Source: JADMIH01 sp035274425
GTDB lineage: Bacteria; Chloroflexota; Chloroflexia; QHBQ01; JADMIH01
Assembly (NCBI GenBank): GCA_035274425.1
Contig: DATEOC010000037.1
Coordinates: 1 to 64,000 of the forward strand
Direction: 5' to 3'
DNA length: 64,000 nt
Each line of letters starts with the position of its first letter. Position 1 is the stretch's first letter. The position numbers and the translations under genes are program-made. The notes beneath the pieces were generated by a model that saw only the letters and a list, made by a program, of their open reading frames with translations, was not told the origin of the DNA and searched no databases. Positions 36,345-44,375 of this stretch are shown piece by piece.

Positions 36345-39164
36345 CTAGGGGAAACTCGGGCAGCTCTTTCTATATGGCTCATCACCCATGTAGCGTTGCC
36401 ATTCGTCTTGAGTTAGATTGCGGGCGGCGATGAGGCAGGCATGCTCCTGCCATGAATCTAGGTTGACATCCCATAGGGTGGGGCTATTCTTTTCGCCCGA
36501 AGCCAGGAACTTCCCATCCGGGCTGAAGGCTACGCTGTAGACGATGCCTTCTTGACCATCAAAATTGGGCTTGATCTGCCAACGTGACGCCACGTCCCAC
36601 AGCGCGATAGTGTTATCGGTGCTTCCCGAAGCGAGGAGCTTGCCATCAGGGCTGAAGGCCACGCTCATGATCGTGTTCACATGGCCGGTGAGGGGTTGCC
36701 CTATAGGCTTGCGCGTGGCGACGTCCCACAAGATTATGCTCAGGTCTTCACCTGCTGATGCCAGCAGGCTGCCGTCGGGACTGAAAGCGACGCTCCATAC
36801 GTCATCTGTGTGACCCTTGAGCGGCTCCCCAAGCTGCTTGCGGGTGGCGACATCCCACAGGATGATGGTATTGTCCCAGCTACCAGACGCCAGGAGCTTG
36901 CCATCAGGGCTGAAGGCTACGCTGGTAACGGTGTCCGTGTGCCCTGCGAGGGGCGCTCCGGTTGGCTCACGGTCAGGGACTTCCCACAAGATAATTGTCT
37001 TATCCCTGCTTGCCGATGCCAGCAGCTTGCTGTCAGGGCTGAAGGCTACCCCCAATACGCCGTCTTTATGCTCCGGTTTTGTTTGCCCCACAATAACCTT
37101 TGTCGTTACGTCCCACAGGACAACGCTCCTGTCCTCACCGCCCGACGCCAGCCATTTTCCATCCGGGCTGAACGCCACGCTTCGCACCCATCCCGTGTTT
37201 TCTGCGAAGTAAGGAGGTCCCGTGCGCGCGCGTGTGGCAACGTCCCACAGGGTAACGCTATCCTCGCTACCGGACGCGATAGTCTTGCCATCGGGGCTGA
37301 AGGCTATGCTAAATAATGTGCCGGGTGAGGTTATCTCAGCGAAACGCTCCCCCAGCGTCTGGTCCTTGCTGACGCTCCATATAATAGCCGTTCCGTCCCA
37401 GCTACCCGAAATCAATCTATCCCCATCGAGGCCGCTGAAGGCGAGGTCGGTGATGATAGAGGAATGGCCCCTAAAAGGGCTGCCAAGCGGGACGCCCGCT
37501 ATTATGTCCCAAAGGGTGATGACGTTCCTCTGGTCGGCTGACGCGAGCAACCGCCCGCTCGCGTCGAGAGTAAGGGCCGTGACCGAGCCTGACGGCAAGG
37601 TCAACGGCTTTACGAAGGGCTTTCGACTCGCCACGTCCCATATTATGATGCTACCCGCGTCACTCGACGCCAGGAGGCTCCCATCAAAGTTGAAGGCAGC
37701 CGCGCCAACGCTACCTTCGTGCCCTATAAGAGCGGTGGTCAGCGCTTTACCTATTACTACATCCCACAAGAGAATCGACTTGTCGAAAGTAGCCGCTGCA
37801 ATCGCTTTGCCGTCTGGAGTAAAAGCTACGTCAAAGATAGGGGCGTTCACCTGGTAGGTCTGGCTGACGGGTTCGCTCGATGCCAGATTCCATAAGGTGA
37901 CGTTCGGACCTGATCCGAAAGAAGCTAAGACCTTGCCGTCGAGGCTGAATACGAGCTGCTGCGCTCCGCCAAAGTCTCCTGGTAACGTGGGGTTTACCGG
38001 CTCATGGGTGCTGGTGGACAACAGGACGATAGAGCCATCCTGATCTCCTGCTGCCAGGGTCTCGCCACCGGGGCTGAATGCAAGGCTAACGACTGTGCTG
38101 CTCAGGACTTTGAGAGGCTTGCTTCTCTGCTCACCCGTGTCGATGTCCCAGAAGATGATACTGTTATCATCGCCTCCAGTAGCAGCGGTAGAAAATGAAG
38201 CCGCTACACTCTGCACAGCGCTCGTATGGCCGCGTAAGAAGTGGCTGAGGTGCGGGGTATATTGCAGCCCTTCCAGCAGGCTACCTTTCGCCTCTACCGT
38301 ATCGGTGATCCGGTTGGCTTCTATGGATAGTAGTAGAGATAGGTCTAGCTGTGTGCTCAATCTGGAGAGCGATTGGGCGGCTAATTGGCGTGAGGTGGCT
38401 ATCTTCTGCTGGCGCTCAGCTTCGAGGCGGCGCGTCTCCGATATAGCTTCTGCGGTGGCGCGCACGCTGGCTTCGCGTACGGCTTGATTTCGCTCCGAGA
38501 GAGCATAGAGGGCCAGCCCAATTGCTATTAACATGATTAGTACAGCAAGTCCCGCTGTGAGTCTCAGCTTATTACGCTCTGCCTTGCGGCTGGCAAGGAC
38601 GTAGCGAGCGTGCAACGCCGTGGGGCCAGGTGATTTTTCCGCGTTCGCCTGGCTCAGCCATGTCTCGGCTTCACGTAAATCCGCGCCACGCAGGAGAAGG
38701 CTATCGTCGCGCTCCCTCTCCTCCCATTCTGTGGCGCGCACGAGGAGCCGGGTGTGCTCGCGTGCCCAGTCGAGGTCTGTGTTGATGGCATCCGCCAGTG
38801 TCTCGACCCCCGCCTGAAAATCGTCCTCCGGCCGAACGAAGAGCCAGTTGTGCCGAGCCAGCTCAGGGGGCACTTCTCTGGGGTCTACGTCGCGACATAC
38901 GACAGGCACGACCCGCTTGTTATGCCTGGCTGCGTGCTGCACTTCCAGCCTGCATATTTCAGATGCCGAGAAGTCGGGGCTGAGGACCGCCACGAAGGTA
39001 TCGGCGGACTTGATGCCGGCGTAAATCTCCTGGAGCCAGTCTGCGGTGGGGGGGATACCTTCCCAGTCCACCCACGCATCGAAGCCGCGCTTCTCCAACG
39101 CCTCGTGCATGGCGCGCACGAAGTCCCTGTCCTTGCGCGAATAGGAGATGAATACGTTTGCCAC
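36345..39164 (-). CDS. TIR domain - transmembrane - WD40 protein
   Basis: A 939-residue effector/sensor protein. The N-terminal TIR domain (1-140: MANVFISYSRKDRDFVRAMHEAL, GFDAWVDWEGIPP, VLSPDFSASEICRLE) carries S68-x2-C71-x2-E74, the catalytic Glu pattern of NAD-cleaving bacterial TIRs. A helical linker (SLLLRGADLREAETWLSQA) leads to one membrane helix (about 201-221), a coiled coil (about 225-290) and 14 WD40 units (about 300-925, SPDGKxLASGSxDxTIxLWDVATR), enough for two seven-bladed propellers. Last gene of the TIR-SLATT-SLOG cluster. The TIR is cytoplasmic if the N-in orientation holds, which would place the WD40 repeats outside; alternatively the helix is peripheral. Confidence 0.93.
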   Translation of the reverse strand: MANVFISYSRKDRDFVRAMHEALEKRGFDAWVDWEGIPPTADWLQEIYAGIKSADTFVAVLSPDFSASEICRLEVQHAARHNKRVVPVVCRDVDPREVPPELARHNWLFVRPEDDFQAGVETLADAINTDLDWAREHTRLLVRATEWEERERDDSLLLRGADLREAETWLSQANAEKSPGPTALHARYVLASRKAERNKLRLTAGLAVLIMLIAIGLALYALSERNQAVREASVRATAEAISETRRLEAERQQKIATSRQLAAQSLSRLSTQLDLSLLLSIEANRITDTVEAKGSLLEGLQYTPHLSHFLRGHTSAVQSVAASFSTAATGGDDNSIIFWDIDTGEQRSKPLKVLSSTVVSLAFSPGGETLAAGDQDGSIVLLSTSTHEPVNPTLPGDFGGAQQLVFSLDGKVLASFGSGPNVTLWNLASSEPVSQTYQVNAPIFDVAFTPDGKAIAAATFDKSILLWDVVIGKALTTALIGHEGSVGAAAFNFDGSLLASSDAGSIIIWDVASRKPFVKPLTLPSGSVTALTLDASGRLLASADQRNVITLWDIIAGVPLGSPFRGHSSIITDLAFSGLDGDRLISGSWDGTAIIWSVSKDQTLGERFAEITSPGTLFSIAFSPDGKTIASGSEDSVTLWDVATRARTGPPYFAENTGWVRSVAFSPDGKWLASGGEDRSVVLWDVTTKVIVGQTKPEHKDGVLGVAFSPDSKLLASASRDKTIILWEVPDREPTGAPLAGHTDTVTSVAFSPDGKLLASGSWDNTIILWDVATRKQLGEPLKGHTDDVWSVAFSPDGSLLASAGEDLSIILWDVATRKPIGQPLTGHVNTIMSVAFSPDGKLLASGSTDNTIALWDVASRWQIKPNFDGQEGIVYSVAFSPDGKFLASGEKNSPTLWDVNLDSWQEHACLIAARNLTQDEWQRYMGDEPYRKSCPSFP

Positions 39165-39167
39165 GGG

Positions 39168-39255
39168 AATTTTGAATTTTGAATTTTGAATTTTGAATAT
39201 ATGAGTTATACGTACTGAGCAGAACTCAAAATTTAGAATTCAAAATTCAAAATTG
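39168..39255. repeat. GAATTTT heptamer inverted repeat between SLATT and TIR genes
   Basis: Four TTTTGAA units (39171-39199) mirrored by TTCAAAA/AGAATTC units (39226-39254). On the minus-strand transcript it would fold into a long hairpin inside the operon and may set the ratio of the two proteins. Confidence 0.88.
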
Positions 39256-39828
39256 CTAAACGTCCTGTATCCTCTTGACGAAGCGCTTGGCGAGCTTTTC
39301 ATTCGACTTTTCGTTCGATTGCTGCACTACGCCGCTTACGTAGCCTTCTACGTCCTGTTGTAATATAGCTTCCACCTGGTTGGCGAAGACAGTGTAGGCC
39401 TCGGTATGTGACTTGTATACGTTGTACGGCTCGGTCATCTGGAAGAACTTCCAACCCTCTATCTTCAGCCACTCGGCCATGCGGCGGTAGTGCCGCCAGC
39501 GCTCTCCGTAATGGAAGAACTCCTCTACCGAAGCTGTGAGGGCGACCATCACGCTGATCGCGAGCGTCACCCAGCGCCATGTAGGGTCTACGGCGTTCAC
39601 CAGGTATATGGCGAGGAGGGTCGGGATGGTCACGCCGCCGATGATTGACGTGAGGCGGAGGAAGTAATAGCGGGTGCGCGAGTGATCGGCTTTGCCGTCC
39701 AGCCACAGCACCTGGTCGAGCCAGCGCGACCTTATAAAGCGCCTTTGAAGGTCGTTCAGGTTGAGCGTGTCTATAAGCTCACTATACTCCTGCTTCATGT
39801 ACTCTTTATACGAGGTTTTCCGCGCCAT
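39256..39828 (-). CDS. SLATT / DUF4231 membrane protein
   Basis: A 190-residue protein with two adjacent membrane helices (about 58-79 and 85-104), preceded by LQRRFIRSRWLDQVLWLDGKADHSRTRYYFLRL and followed by a long amphipathic segment FFHYGERWRHYRRMAEWLKIEGWKFF. This is the SLATT/DUF4231 layout. SLATT proteins are predicted pore-forming effectors found beside SLOG and TIR or nucleotide-synthesising genes. ATG 39828 (AAAGGAGAG upstream) lies 23 bp inside the SLOG gene, implying translational coupling. The C-terminus is charged (QQSNEKSNEKLAKRF). Confidence 0.88.
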   Translation of the reverse strand: MARKTSYKEYMKQEYSELIDTLNLNDLQRRFIRSRWLDQVLWLDGKADHSRTRYYFLRLTSIIGGVTIPTLLAIYLVNAVDPTWRWVTLAISVMVALTASVEEFFHYGERWRHYRRMAEWLKIEGWKFFQMTEPYNVYKSHTEAYTVFANQVEAILQQDVEGYVSGVVQQSNEKSNEKLAKRFVKRIQDV

Positions 39829-40705
39829 CCTTCTCTCCTTTGCCTGAAAGCTGCTCCTCAATCGCCACAGCCAACTCTACTTCATCGTCCACCATTTTCC
39901 GTCCATCGTCTTTCGTACTTCGCCCGTCCAGATGCTCCTCAATCGCCTCGGCCAGCGCTTTTGGGCCACTCTCATTATCTACTACGTCTACCACTCTTAC
40001 CAAGCCGGACGCCACGAGGTTCCCAACTCGCAAGTCTGTAAGCTCACCGCGCACCCCTGCCGCGATAGCGTCAGCGGTGCGCCCCGTGCCCTCAAGCACC
40101 AATATGGGGCGATTAGCCTCTATGCTGCACCGGGCGTCCAGCCAGGTAACCTCGCCTCCGTTGACCAGCACCGTTATCGAAGGGAGGTGGTCAGCTAGCG
40201 TGCCGGCGACCTGCGATATCCACATCGCCTCATCGCCCCAGCTTGAGCCAGGAACGAGCACGAAATGAGTATGGTGAGGCTCCAGGAGGGCCAGAAGCTC
40301 GGCATCTTTAGGATCGACGGCCTGCGTCGGTAGAGCAACCGTGCCGATGGCCGCTACGCCCACCAGGGGGAAGCTTGCCTTGATAGCGGCGCGGGCCTCG
40401 CCCATCAAGCTCATTATCCCGGCGTGGGTCCCTCCATCCACGACGTAAAGGCCAAGCCGCTCGGCTGTAGGGGCCAGCACGCTGGTAAAGAGGGCACGTA
40501 GCTCCTCTCTGTCGCCGTCCGGAAGGAGGTTCGCCCCACCCACCAGCACGAGCGTAGGGCGCGATTGCTCAAGCCCTATCCTGCCGAGGGCTACGGGTAG
40601 CTCTGATAGGTCCCCCACGCGGATACGTGAAGCGACCGCCCCGCTAGGGAATGTGAGTGTAAACGGTTTTCTTATCACGCAGGTAACGCCTCTGCCTGCG
40701 GACAT
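39806..40705 (-). CDS. LSDAT/SLOG-domain nucleotide-binding protein
   Basis: A 299-residue Rossmann-like protein with the LSDAT (SLOG superfamily) pattern: PTLVLVGGANLLPDGDREELRALF, LYVVDGGTHAGIMSLMGEARAA, HTHFVLVPGSSWGDEAMWISQVAGTLAD and ITVLVNGGEVTWLDA. The Gly-rich GG-x-N and GGTHAGIM loops are the predicted nucleotide-binding site. LSDAT domains are also found in eukaryotic TRPM channels, which bind ADP-ribose-type ligands. In prokaryotes they partner SLATT proteins, as here. Near the C-terminus, AIEEHLDGRSTKDDGRK and AIEEQLSGKGEKDG form a duplication separated by CGTCTTT-type heptamers. First gene of the three-gene cluster. Confidence 0.88.
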   Translation of the reverse strand: MSAGRGVTCVIRKPFTLTFPSGAVASRIRVGDLSELPVALGRIGLEQSRPTLVLVGGANLLPDGDREELRALFTSVLAPTAERLGLYVVDGGTHAGIMSLMGEARAAIKASFPLVGVAAIGTVALPTQAVDPKDAELLALLEPHHTHFVLVPGSSWGDEAMWISQVAGTLADHLPSITVLVNGGEVTWLDARCSIEANRPILVLEGTGRTADAIAAGVRGELTDLRVGNLVASGLVRVVDVVDNESGPKALAEAIEEHLDGRSTKDDGRKMVDDEVELAVAIEEQLSGKGEKDGAENLV

Positions 40706-40738
40706 TATACTATGAGCCGCTGCGCGTGGGGAAAGGCC

Positions 40739-40765
40739 GTAGGGACATGACGCGCCATGCCCCTA
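40739..40765. repeat. Composite palindrome copy 2, part a
   Basis: GTAGGGACATGACGCGCCAT followed by GCCCCTAT, the same near-perfect palindrome as at 35307. Confidence 0.85.
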
Positions 40766-40788
40766 TAAATGCACATGAGCAATAATAG

Positions 40789-40847
40789 ATGTTTCTTTTC
40801 TCGTAATTTTTCTCCCTCAGGGAGAAAAATTACGAGAAAAGAAACAT
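40789..40847. repeat. Composite palindrome copy 2, part b: 28-bp stem, 3-nt loop
   Basis: A perfect 28-bp inverted repeat (40789-40816 with 40820-40847, loop TCA), core ATTTTTCTCCC-TCA-GGGAGAAAAAT. It lies in the 210-bp gap between the SLOG gene and the ion channel gene. Compared with 35378, both strands differ together (CGCCC/GGGCG versus CTCCC/GGGAG), so pairing is conserved. Confidence 0.9.
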
Positions 40848-40915
40848 GATACGCTTTAATCTCCTGGTCTCTAAGATGGGACGGAATTCTTCTTTCAGAG
40901 AAAGAAATAGCTCCC

Positions 40916-42010
40916 TTATAGAAGATTGTCCCAGGCGGTTGTCTGCCAGGCGTCGGGAATGTCTGCGGGGGGTATCCAGGGTGGGAGGGTCATGAGGAGA
41001 TGTTTGGAGAGGGCGCTCACGTATGGCTCGTACATCTGGCGCAGCTCGGCGAGGCGGGTGTCGGCTGCCTCTCCCGCGCTGAGCGATAGGCCCGCTGCCT
41101 CCAGGGTGGTGCGCACCAGGCCCAGCTCGTCATGCGCGAGGCGTCCAGGCTCGATGGGTTCAGGAGGGGTGTTGTACACCTGGCTCATGTCTACCGCGGC
41201 GTGGCGAGCCATCGCGAAGGTAAGCTGGGCTTGCCGTGAAGGCACTCCCTCTATGCCCACTATGACCAGGGCCGACGTGTCGAGGATGGTAGTGAGCGCT
41301 GCCACCCATGATTGGTTGTCATGCTGCGAGCGGAAATAACCTAATACCGGGTACGACAGGTGGCCCTCAAGCAGCTCCGCCGACCACTGTTCCCAGTCGT
41401 GCATGATCTGGCCCAGGCCCACGAGGTCTTTATACTGGTGCTGCCTCCTGAGCAACTCAAGCGCGCTTGGAGGGGAGCCTGCGCGCTCGTCAAGCAGAGA
41501 GACGTGTATCTCCCGGCGTGAGAACGCCTGGTTGAGAGCGGGCAGGTAGCCTATCATGAGCGCGAGGAACGCAAAACCGGTGCCCGACTCCAGGACGGCC
41601 ACAGCTCGCGCCCAGGGAGTGATGGGCACGACGTCGCCAAGCCCAAGCGTGAAAAATGACGAGCCGCTCATGTAGATGTCGGTGAGGAAATCTGTGCGCC
41701 CTTCAGGCGTGTCGATCTGCGACCCAAGAGCGTAATGAATAAGCGCAAAGCCGATGATCAGGGCAGCAGCCCATATAGCCACCAGCAATATCAGGGAGAG
41801 AGGCCCATAAAAGCTGAGGAAGTTCTCCTTGCGGGAGGAGCGCTTTATCCTTCGGCCTGCAAGCGCCCAGGGTGCCCAGGTAGACCTGTAGAATAGTTGG
41901 GTAAGGCGCAGGCGTTGCGTCACGCGGCGGGGGAGCACGACCGTCTCGAATGCGTCGAGGAGCACGATGAAGATCAGTGCAACCCCGGCGAAAGCTGCGG
42001 CTATTTCCAT
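40916..42010 (-). CDS. Two-pore-domain-like potassium channel family protein
   Basis: A 364-residue membrane protein. Hydrophobic helices at about 3-25, 68-92 and 134-156; between the last two is a pore loop SSFFTLGLGDVVP with TLGLGD (121-126) in the position of the K+-filter TVGYGD. The Tyr-to-Leu change in the filter might alter selectivity. A cytosolic domain of about 200 residues follows (ALELLRRQHQYKDLVGLGQIMHDWEQWSAELLEGHLSYPVLGYFRSQ), typical of a channel family annotated only as 'potassium channel'. It is oriented as the TIR/SLATT/SLOG genes but separated by a large palindrome. Confidence 0.82.
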   Translation of the reverse strand: MEIAAAFAGVALIFIVLLDAFETVVLPRRVTQRLRLTQLFYRSTWAPWALAGRRIKRSSRKENFLSFYGPLSLILLVAIWAAALIIGFALIHYALGSQIDTPEGRTDFLTDIYMSGSSFFTLGLGDVVPITPWARAVAVLESGTGFAFLALMIGYLPALNQAFSRREIHVSLLDERAGSPPSALELLRRQHQYKDLVGLGQIMHDWEQWSAELLEGHLSYPVLGYFRSQHDNQSWVAALTTILDTSALVIVGIEGVPSRQAQLTFAMARHAAVDMSQVYNTPPEPIEPGRLAHDELGLVRTTLEAAGLSLSAGEAADTRLAELRQMYEPYVSALSKHLLMTLPPWIPPADIPDAWQTTAWDNLL

Positions 42011-42091
42011 CTGTTACTTTGCTCCTGGTAGGCGGTAGGTGGTAGCTGGTATAGTGTAATGTTAGACAGATTATAGACCAAATGGGGCAAT

Positions 42092-42107
42092 TGTTTCACG
42101 TGAAACA
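42092..42107. promoter_or_regulatory. parS site 1 (ParB-binding)
   Basis: TGTTTCACGTGAAACA, an exact match to the widely conserved bacterial parS consensus, within a 24-bp perfect palindrome (42088-42111). Confidence 0.9.
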
Positions 42108-42164
42108 ATTGCCGCCTGTCAAGATTACAAAGGTCGAAGTTTGTTGTTTTATAGGAGGTTTACC

Positions 42165-42683
42165 ATGCATGATGTGAACTGGGTTGACAAAACATTCGAG
42201 TTTGGCCTATCCCTGGAGGAGCTATCACCCCTGCTTGAGCGCCTGCGCGCGGTGCCCTCGGTGATAGAAAGGCTCGTTGCCGGTGCGCCCGCAGAGCACC
42301 TCGCGCAGAGGGTGGATGGCGCTTGGTCGATACAGGAGCACGTAGGGCATCTCACGGACCTTGAGGAGTTGCACGAAGGTAGGCTAGTTGACTTCGAGGG
42401 GGGATTGGAAGTGTTGCGGGCGGCGGATATGACCAATCGCAAGACCGAGGAAGCGCATCACAATGACGCCAATCTGGACGATTTGCTGGCATCCTTCCGG
42501 GCGGTGCGCACTCAGTTCCTGTCACACCTGGAGAGCATGGGAGAGGCTGCCATGACCAGGTCGGCCCTGCACCCGCGCTTACAGAAGCAGATGCGGCCCG
42601 TTGACCTCGCCTATTTCGTCGCTGAGCACGACGACCACCACGTGGCGGCTATCGCACGGCTCTGTAGCTCTGCTACAAGCTGA
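42165..42683 (+). CDS. DinB family protein flanked by parS sites
   Basis: A 172-residue DinB/YfiT-like protein (DinB_2). Histidines at GAWSIQEHVGHLTDLEELH and VAEHDDHHVAAIARL form the usual three-His metal site. ATG 42165 has ATAGGAGGTT upstream; the in-frame extension (from 42141) is spurious. It sits precisely between the two parS-like palindromes. Enzymatic role unknown; distantly related to the DinB protein at 6800. Confidence 0.85.
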   Translation: MHDVNWVDKTFEFGLSLEELSPLLERLRAVPSVIERLVAGAPAEHLAQRVDGAWSIQEHVGHLTDLEELHEGRLVDFEGGLEVLRAADMTNRKTEEAHHNDANLDDLLASFRAVRTQFLSHLESMGEAAMTRSALHPRLQKQMRPVDLAYFVAEHDDHHVAAIARLCSSATS

Positions 42684-42694
42684 CCGGACGAGAG

Positions 42695-42710
42695 CGTTTC
42701 ACGTGAAACA
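42695..42710. promoter_or_regulatory. parS site 2
   Basis: CGTTTCACGTGAAACA, 15 of 16 match to the parS consensus (perfect 14-bp palindrome 42696-42709), 603 bp from site 1. Confidence 0.88.
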
Positions 42711-42729
42711 TATCTACGCGACCCGCATC

Positions 42730-42758
42730 TTGTCTCCCCGTGGTCGTTAGGCTATAAT
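42730..42758 (+). promoter_or_regulatory. Sigma70-like promoter
   Basis: TTGTCT (42730-42735), 17-bp spacer, TATAAT (42753-42758), about 95 bases before the HhH membrane protein. Confidence 0.6.
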
Positions 42759-42853
42759 GTGCGATAATCCGCGCATTAGAGTTGTGGCGCGGGAATTGCA
42801 ATTGTAACCATAACTGAGCACCAGAATATTCGAGACTTAGGAGGAATGATATT

Positions 42854-43327
42854 ATGCTACGCTGGCTTGTTCGCCTGCTGGTACTGGCCGTAATCGCCAT
42901 TGTGGGCGTCATAGTGGTCTCGCGGCTTACGAATCGCGAAGAGGACTTTGAGGATTACGATGACCTGGAAGCGGGCTTTGACTTCCACGAGACGCCCGTA
43001 GAGATAGAAGTGCCCGCCGAGCAGTCTGCTGGTGGGAGCAGCGCTGGGAGCGGAGGCGGCTCAAATGGCATGGGCGGCGCGTCCATGGAAACGACCCAGC
43101 TCGGTGAAGGTGGCGGCCAATTGATCGACATCAACGGTATTGGTCCCGCCTTTGATGCGCGCCTGAAGGCAATCGGTATCAATAGCCCTGCCGACCTCGC
43201 CCAGGCGGACGCTAACTCCCTCAGCGAGCAGCTTGACGTTATCGGCGGGCTTGCCACTATCGAGGACTGGATTGCTCAGGCCCGCACTCTCTCGACGCAG
43301 AGTGCCTCCGGCGGCCAGGGCCAGTAA
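42854..43327 (+). CDS. Membrane-anchored helix-hairpin-helix protein
   Basis: A 157-residue protein with one N-terminal membrane helix (about 4-24, WLVRLLVLAVIAIVGVIVVS), an acidic stretch (NREEDFEDYDDLEAG), a Gly/Ser-rich linker (about 58-80) and a C-terminal HhH-like domain, LIDINGIGPAFDARLKAIGINSPADLAQADANSLSEQL. That domain resembles the DUF4332/HhH5 folds that end many L21-like fusions. It has the ribosome site TTAGGAGGAATG. It is adjacent to parS, so a link to chromosome organisation is conceivable, but this is inference. Confidence 0.75.
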   Translation: MLRWLVRLLVLAVIAIVGVIVVSRLTNREEDFEDYDDLEAGFDFHETPVEIEVPAEQSAGGSSAGSGGGSNGMGGASMETTQLGEGGGQLIDINGIGPAFDARLKAIGINSPADLAQADANSLSEQLDVIGGLATIEDWIAQARTLSTQSASGGQGQ

Positions 43328-43351
43328 ACGGCAACCAATGATATTTCTATA

Positions 43352-44308
43352 GTGACCAGCCAGATTGACGGCTCCGATCTTACAACCGCACCACCTCCAC
43401 GCAGTATCAAAACGCGGCTCATGGGGGTGGTGCGTGTTATTGTTGGCGGCCTGCCACCTCTCATTGGCAATCGCGTAGCGGACCTGGCGGGCGACCTCAC
43501 CTACCACGTCGCGCCCCGCTCCCGGAGGGCAGCTATCAGCAACCTGGGCCACGTTATGCGCCCGGTCTCGAAGGAGAGGCTCAAGCAGGCCGTGCATGGC
43601 GTCTTCCATAACGTTATGCGAAGCTATTACGACCTGTGCCGCGCCCCCAACTTGAGCAACGACGAATTGGACTGCTCCGTCGATTTTGACTACGAAGGTT
43701 GGCAGCGCGTTCTCGACTTGCACCAACAGAAGCGCGGGGTAGTGCTCGCGAGTGCCCACTTCGGGGCCTTTGATATGATAGGTCAGGTGATCGGTAGGCG
43801 CGGTGCCGACATGCGCATCATGATCGCGCAGGTGAAGCCCGCGTGGCTCTCTGATTTCATAAGCGCCTTACGGGTCAATCGTGGCGTCAAGGCCTTCCTC
43901 GTTGATGCGGAGGAAGGGAGCGGCCTGAACCTGGCCGCGCTCAAGGATACCATCAAATTCCTGCGGGGTGGCGGGGTGCTGGGTGTGATGGTTGACCGCA
44001 ACCTGGAGAAGGAAGGGGTGCCTATACCCTTCTTTGGATGTGATGCGGTGGTGGCTTCGGGTGTGGCCAAGATGGCGTTCAGGACGAGGTCCGCGGTGGT
44101 GGTATGTATCTGCAAGCGTTTACCCGGCAACCGCTATGCTGTAACTTTCGATCTCCCAATAGAGCCGACAGGCTCAGCCACCAACCCGGAAGACATAAAA
44201 TCGTTACTGAAAGAGATATTCGCCCGCCTGGAGCACCACATCAGCCTGAGCCCTGAGCAATGGGTGCTACTGCAACCGGTCTGGGAAAGGATAAAAGACA
44301 AGGGATAA
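43352..44308 (+). CDS. Lysophospholipid acyltransferase (LpxL/PatA-like)
   Basis: A 318-residue membrane-associated acyltransferase of the LpxL/HtrB/PatA superfamily. The catalytic HX4D motif is HFGAFD in VVLASAHFGAFDM. Further blocks are LRGGGVLGVMVDRN (the GGxxxxxxDRN motif) and SLSPEQWVLLQPVWE, near the end. It starts with GTG 43352, 24 bp after the preceding gene, and is followed by a CDP-alcohol phosphatidyltransferase and a HAD phosphatase, suggesting synthesis of an acylated phospho- or glycolipid (for example a phosphatidylinositol-mannoside-type lipid). Confidence 0.88.
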   Translation: MTSQIDGSDLTTAPPPRSIKTRLMGVVRVIVGGLPPLIGNRVADLAGDLTYHVAPRSRRAAISNLGHVMRPVSKERLKQAVHGVFHNVMRSYYDLCRAPNLSNDELDCSVDFDYEGWQRVLDLHQQKRGVVLASAHFGAFDMIGQVIGRRGADMRIMIAQVKPAWLSDFISALRVNRGVKAFLVDAEEGSGLNLAALKDTIKFLRGGGVLGVMVDRNLEKEGVPIPFFGCDAVVASGVAKMAFRTRSAVVVCICKRLPGNRYAVTFDLPIEPTGSATNPEDIKSLLKEIFARLEHHISLSPEQWVLLQPVWERIKDKG

Positions 44309-44375
44309 GTGGACTTGTCACGCGACATAATTTATCCTTTATCCTTTATCCCTTTTCCTTTATAATTCATAACCT

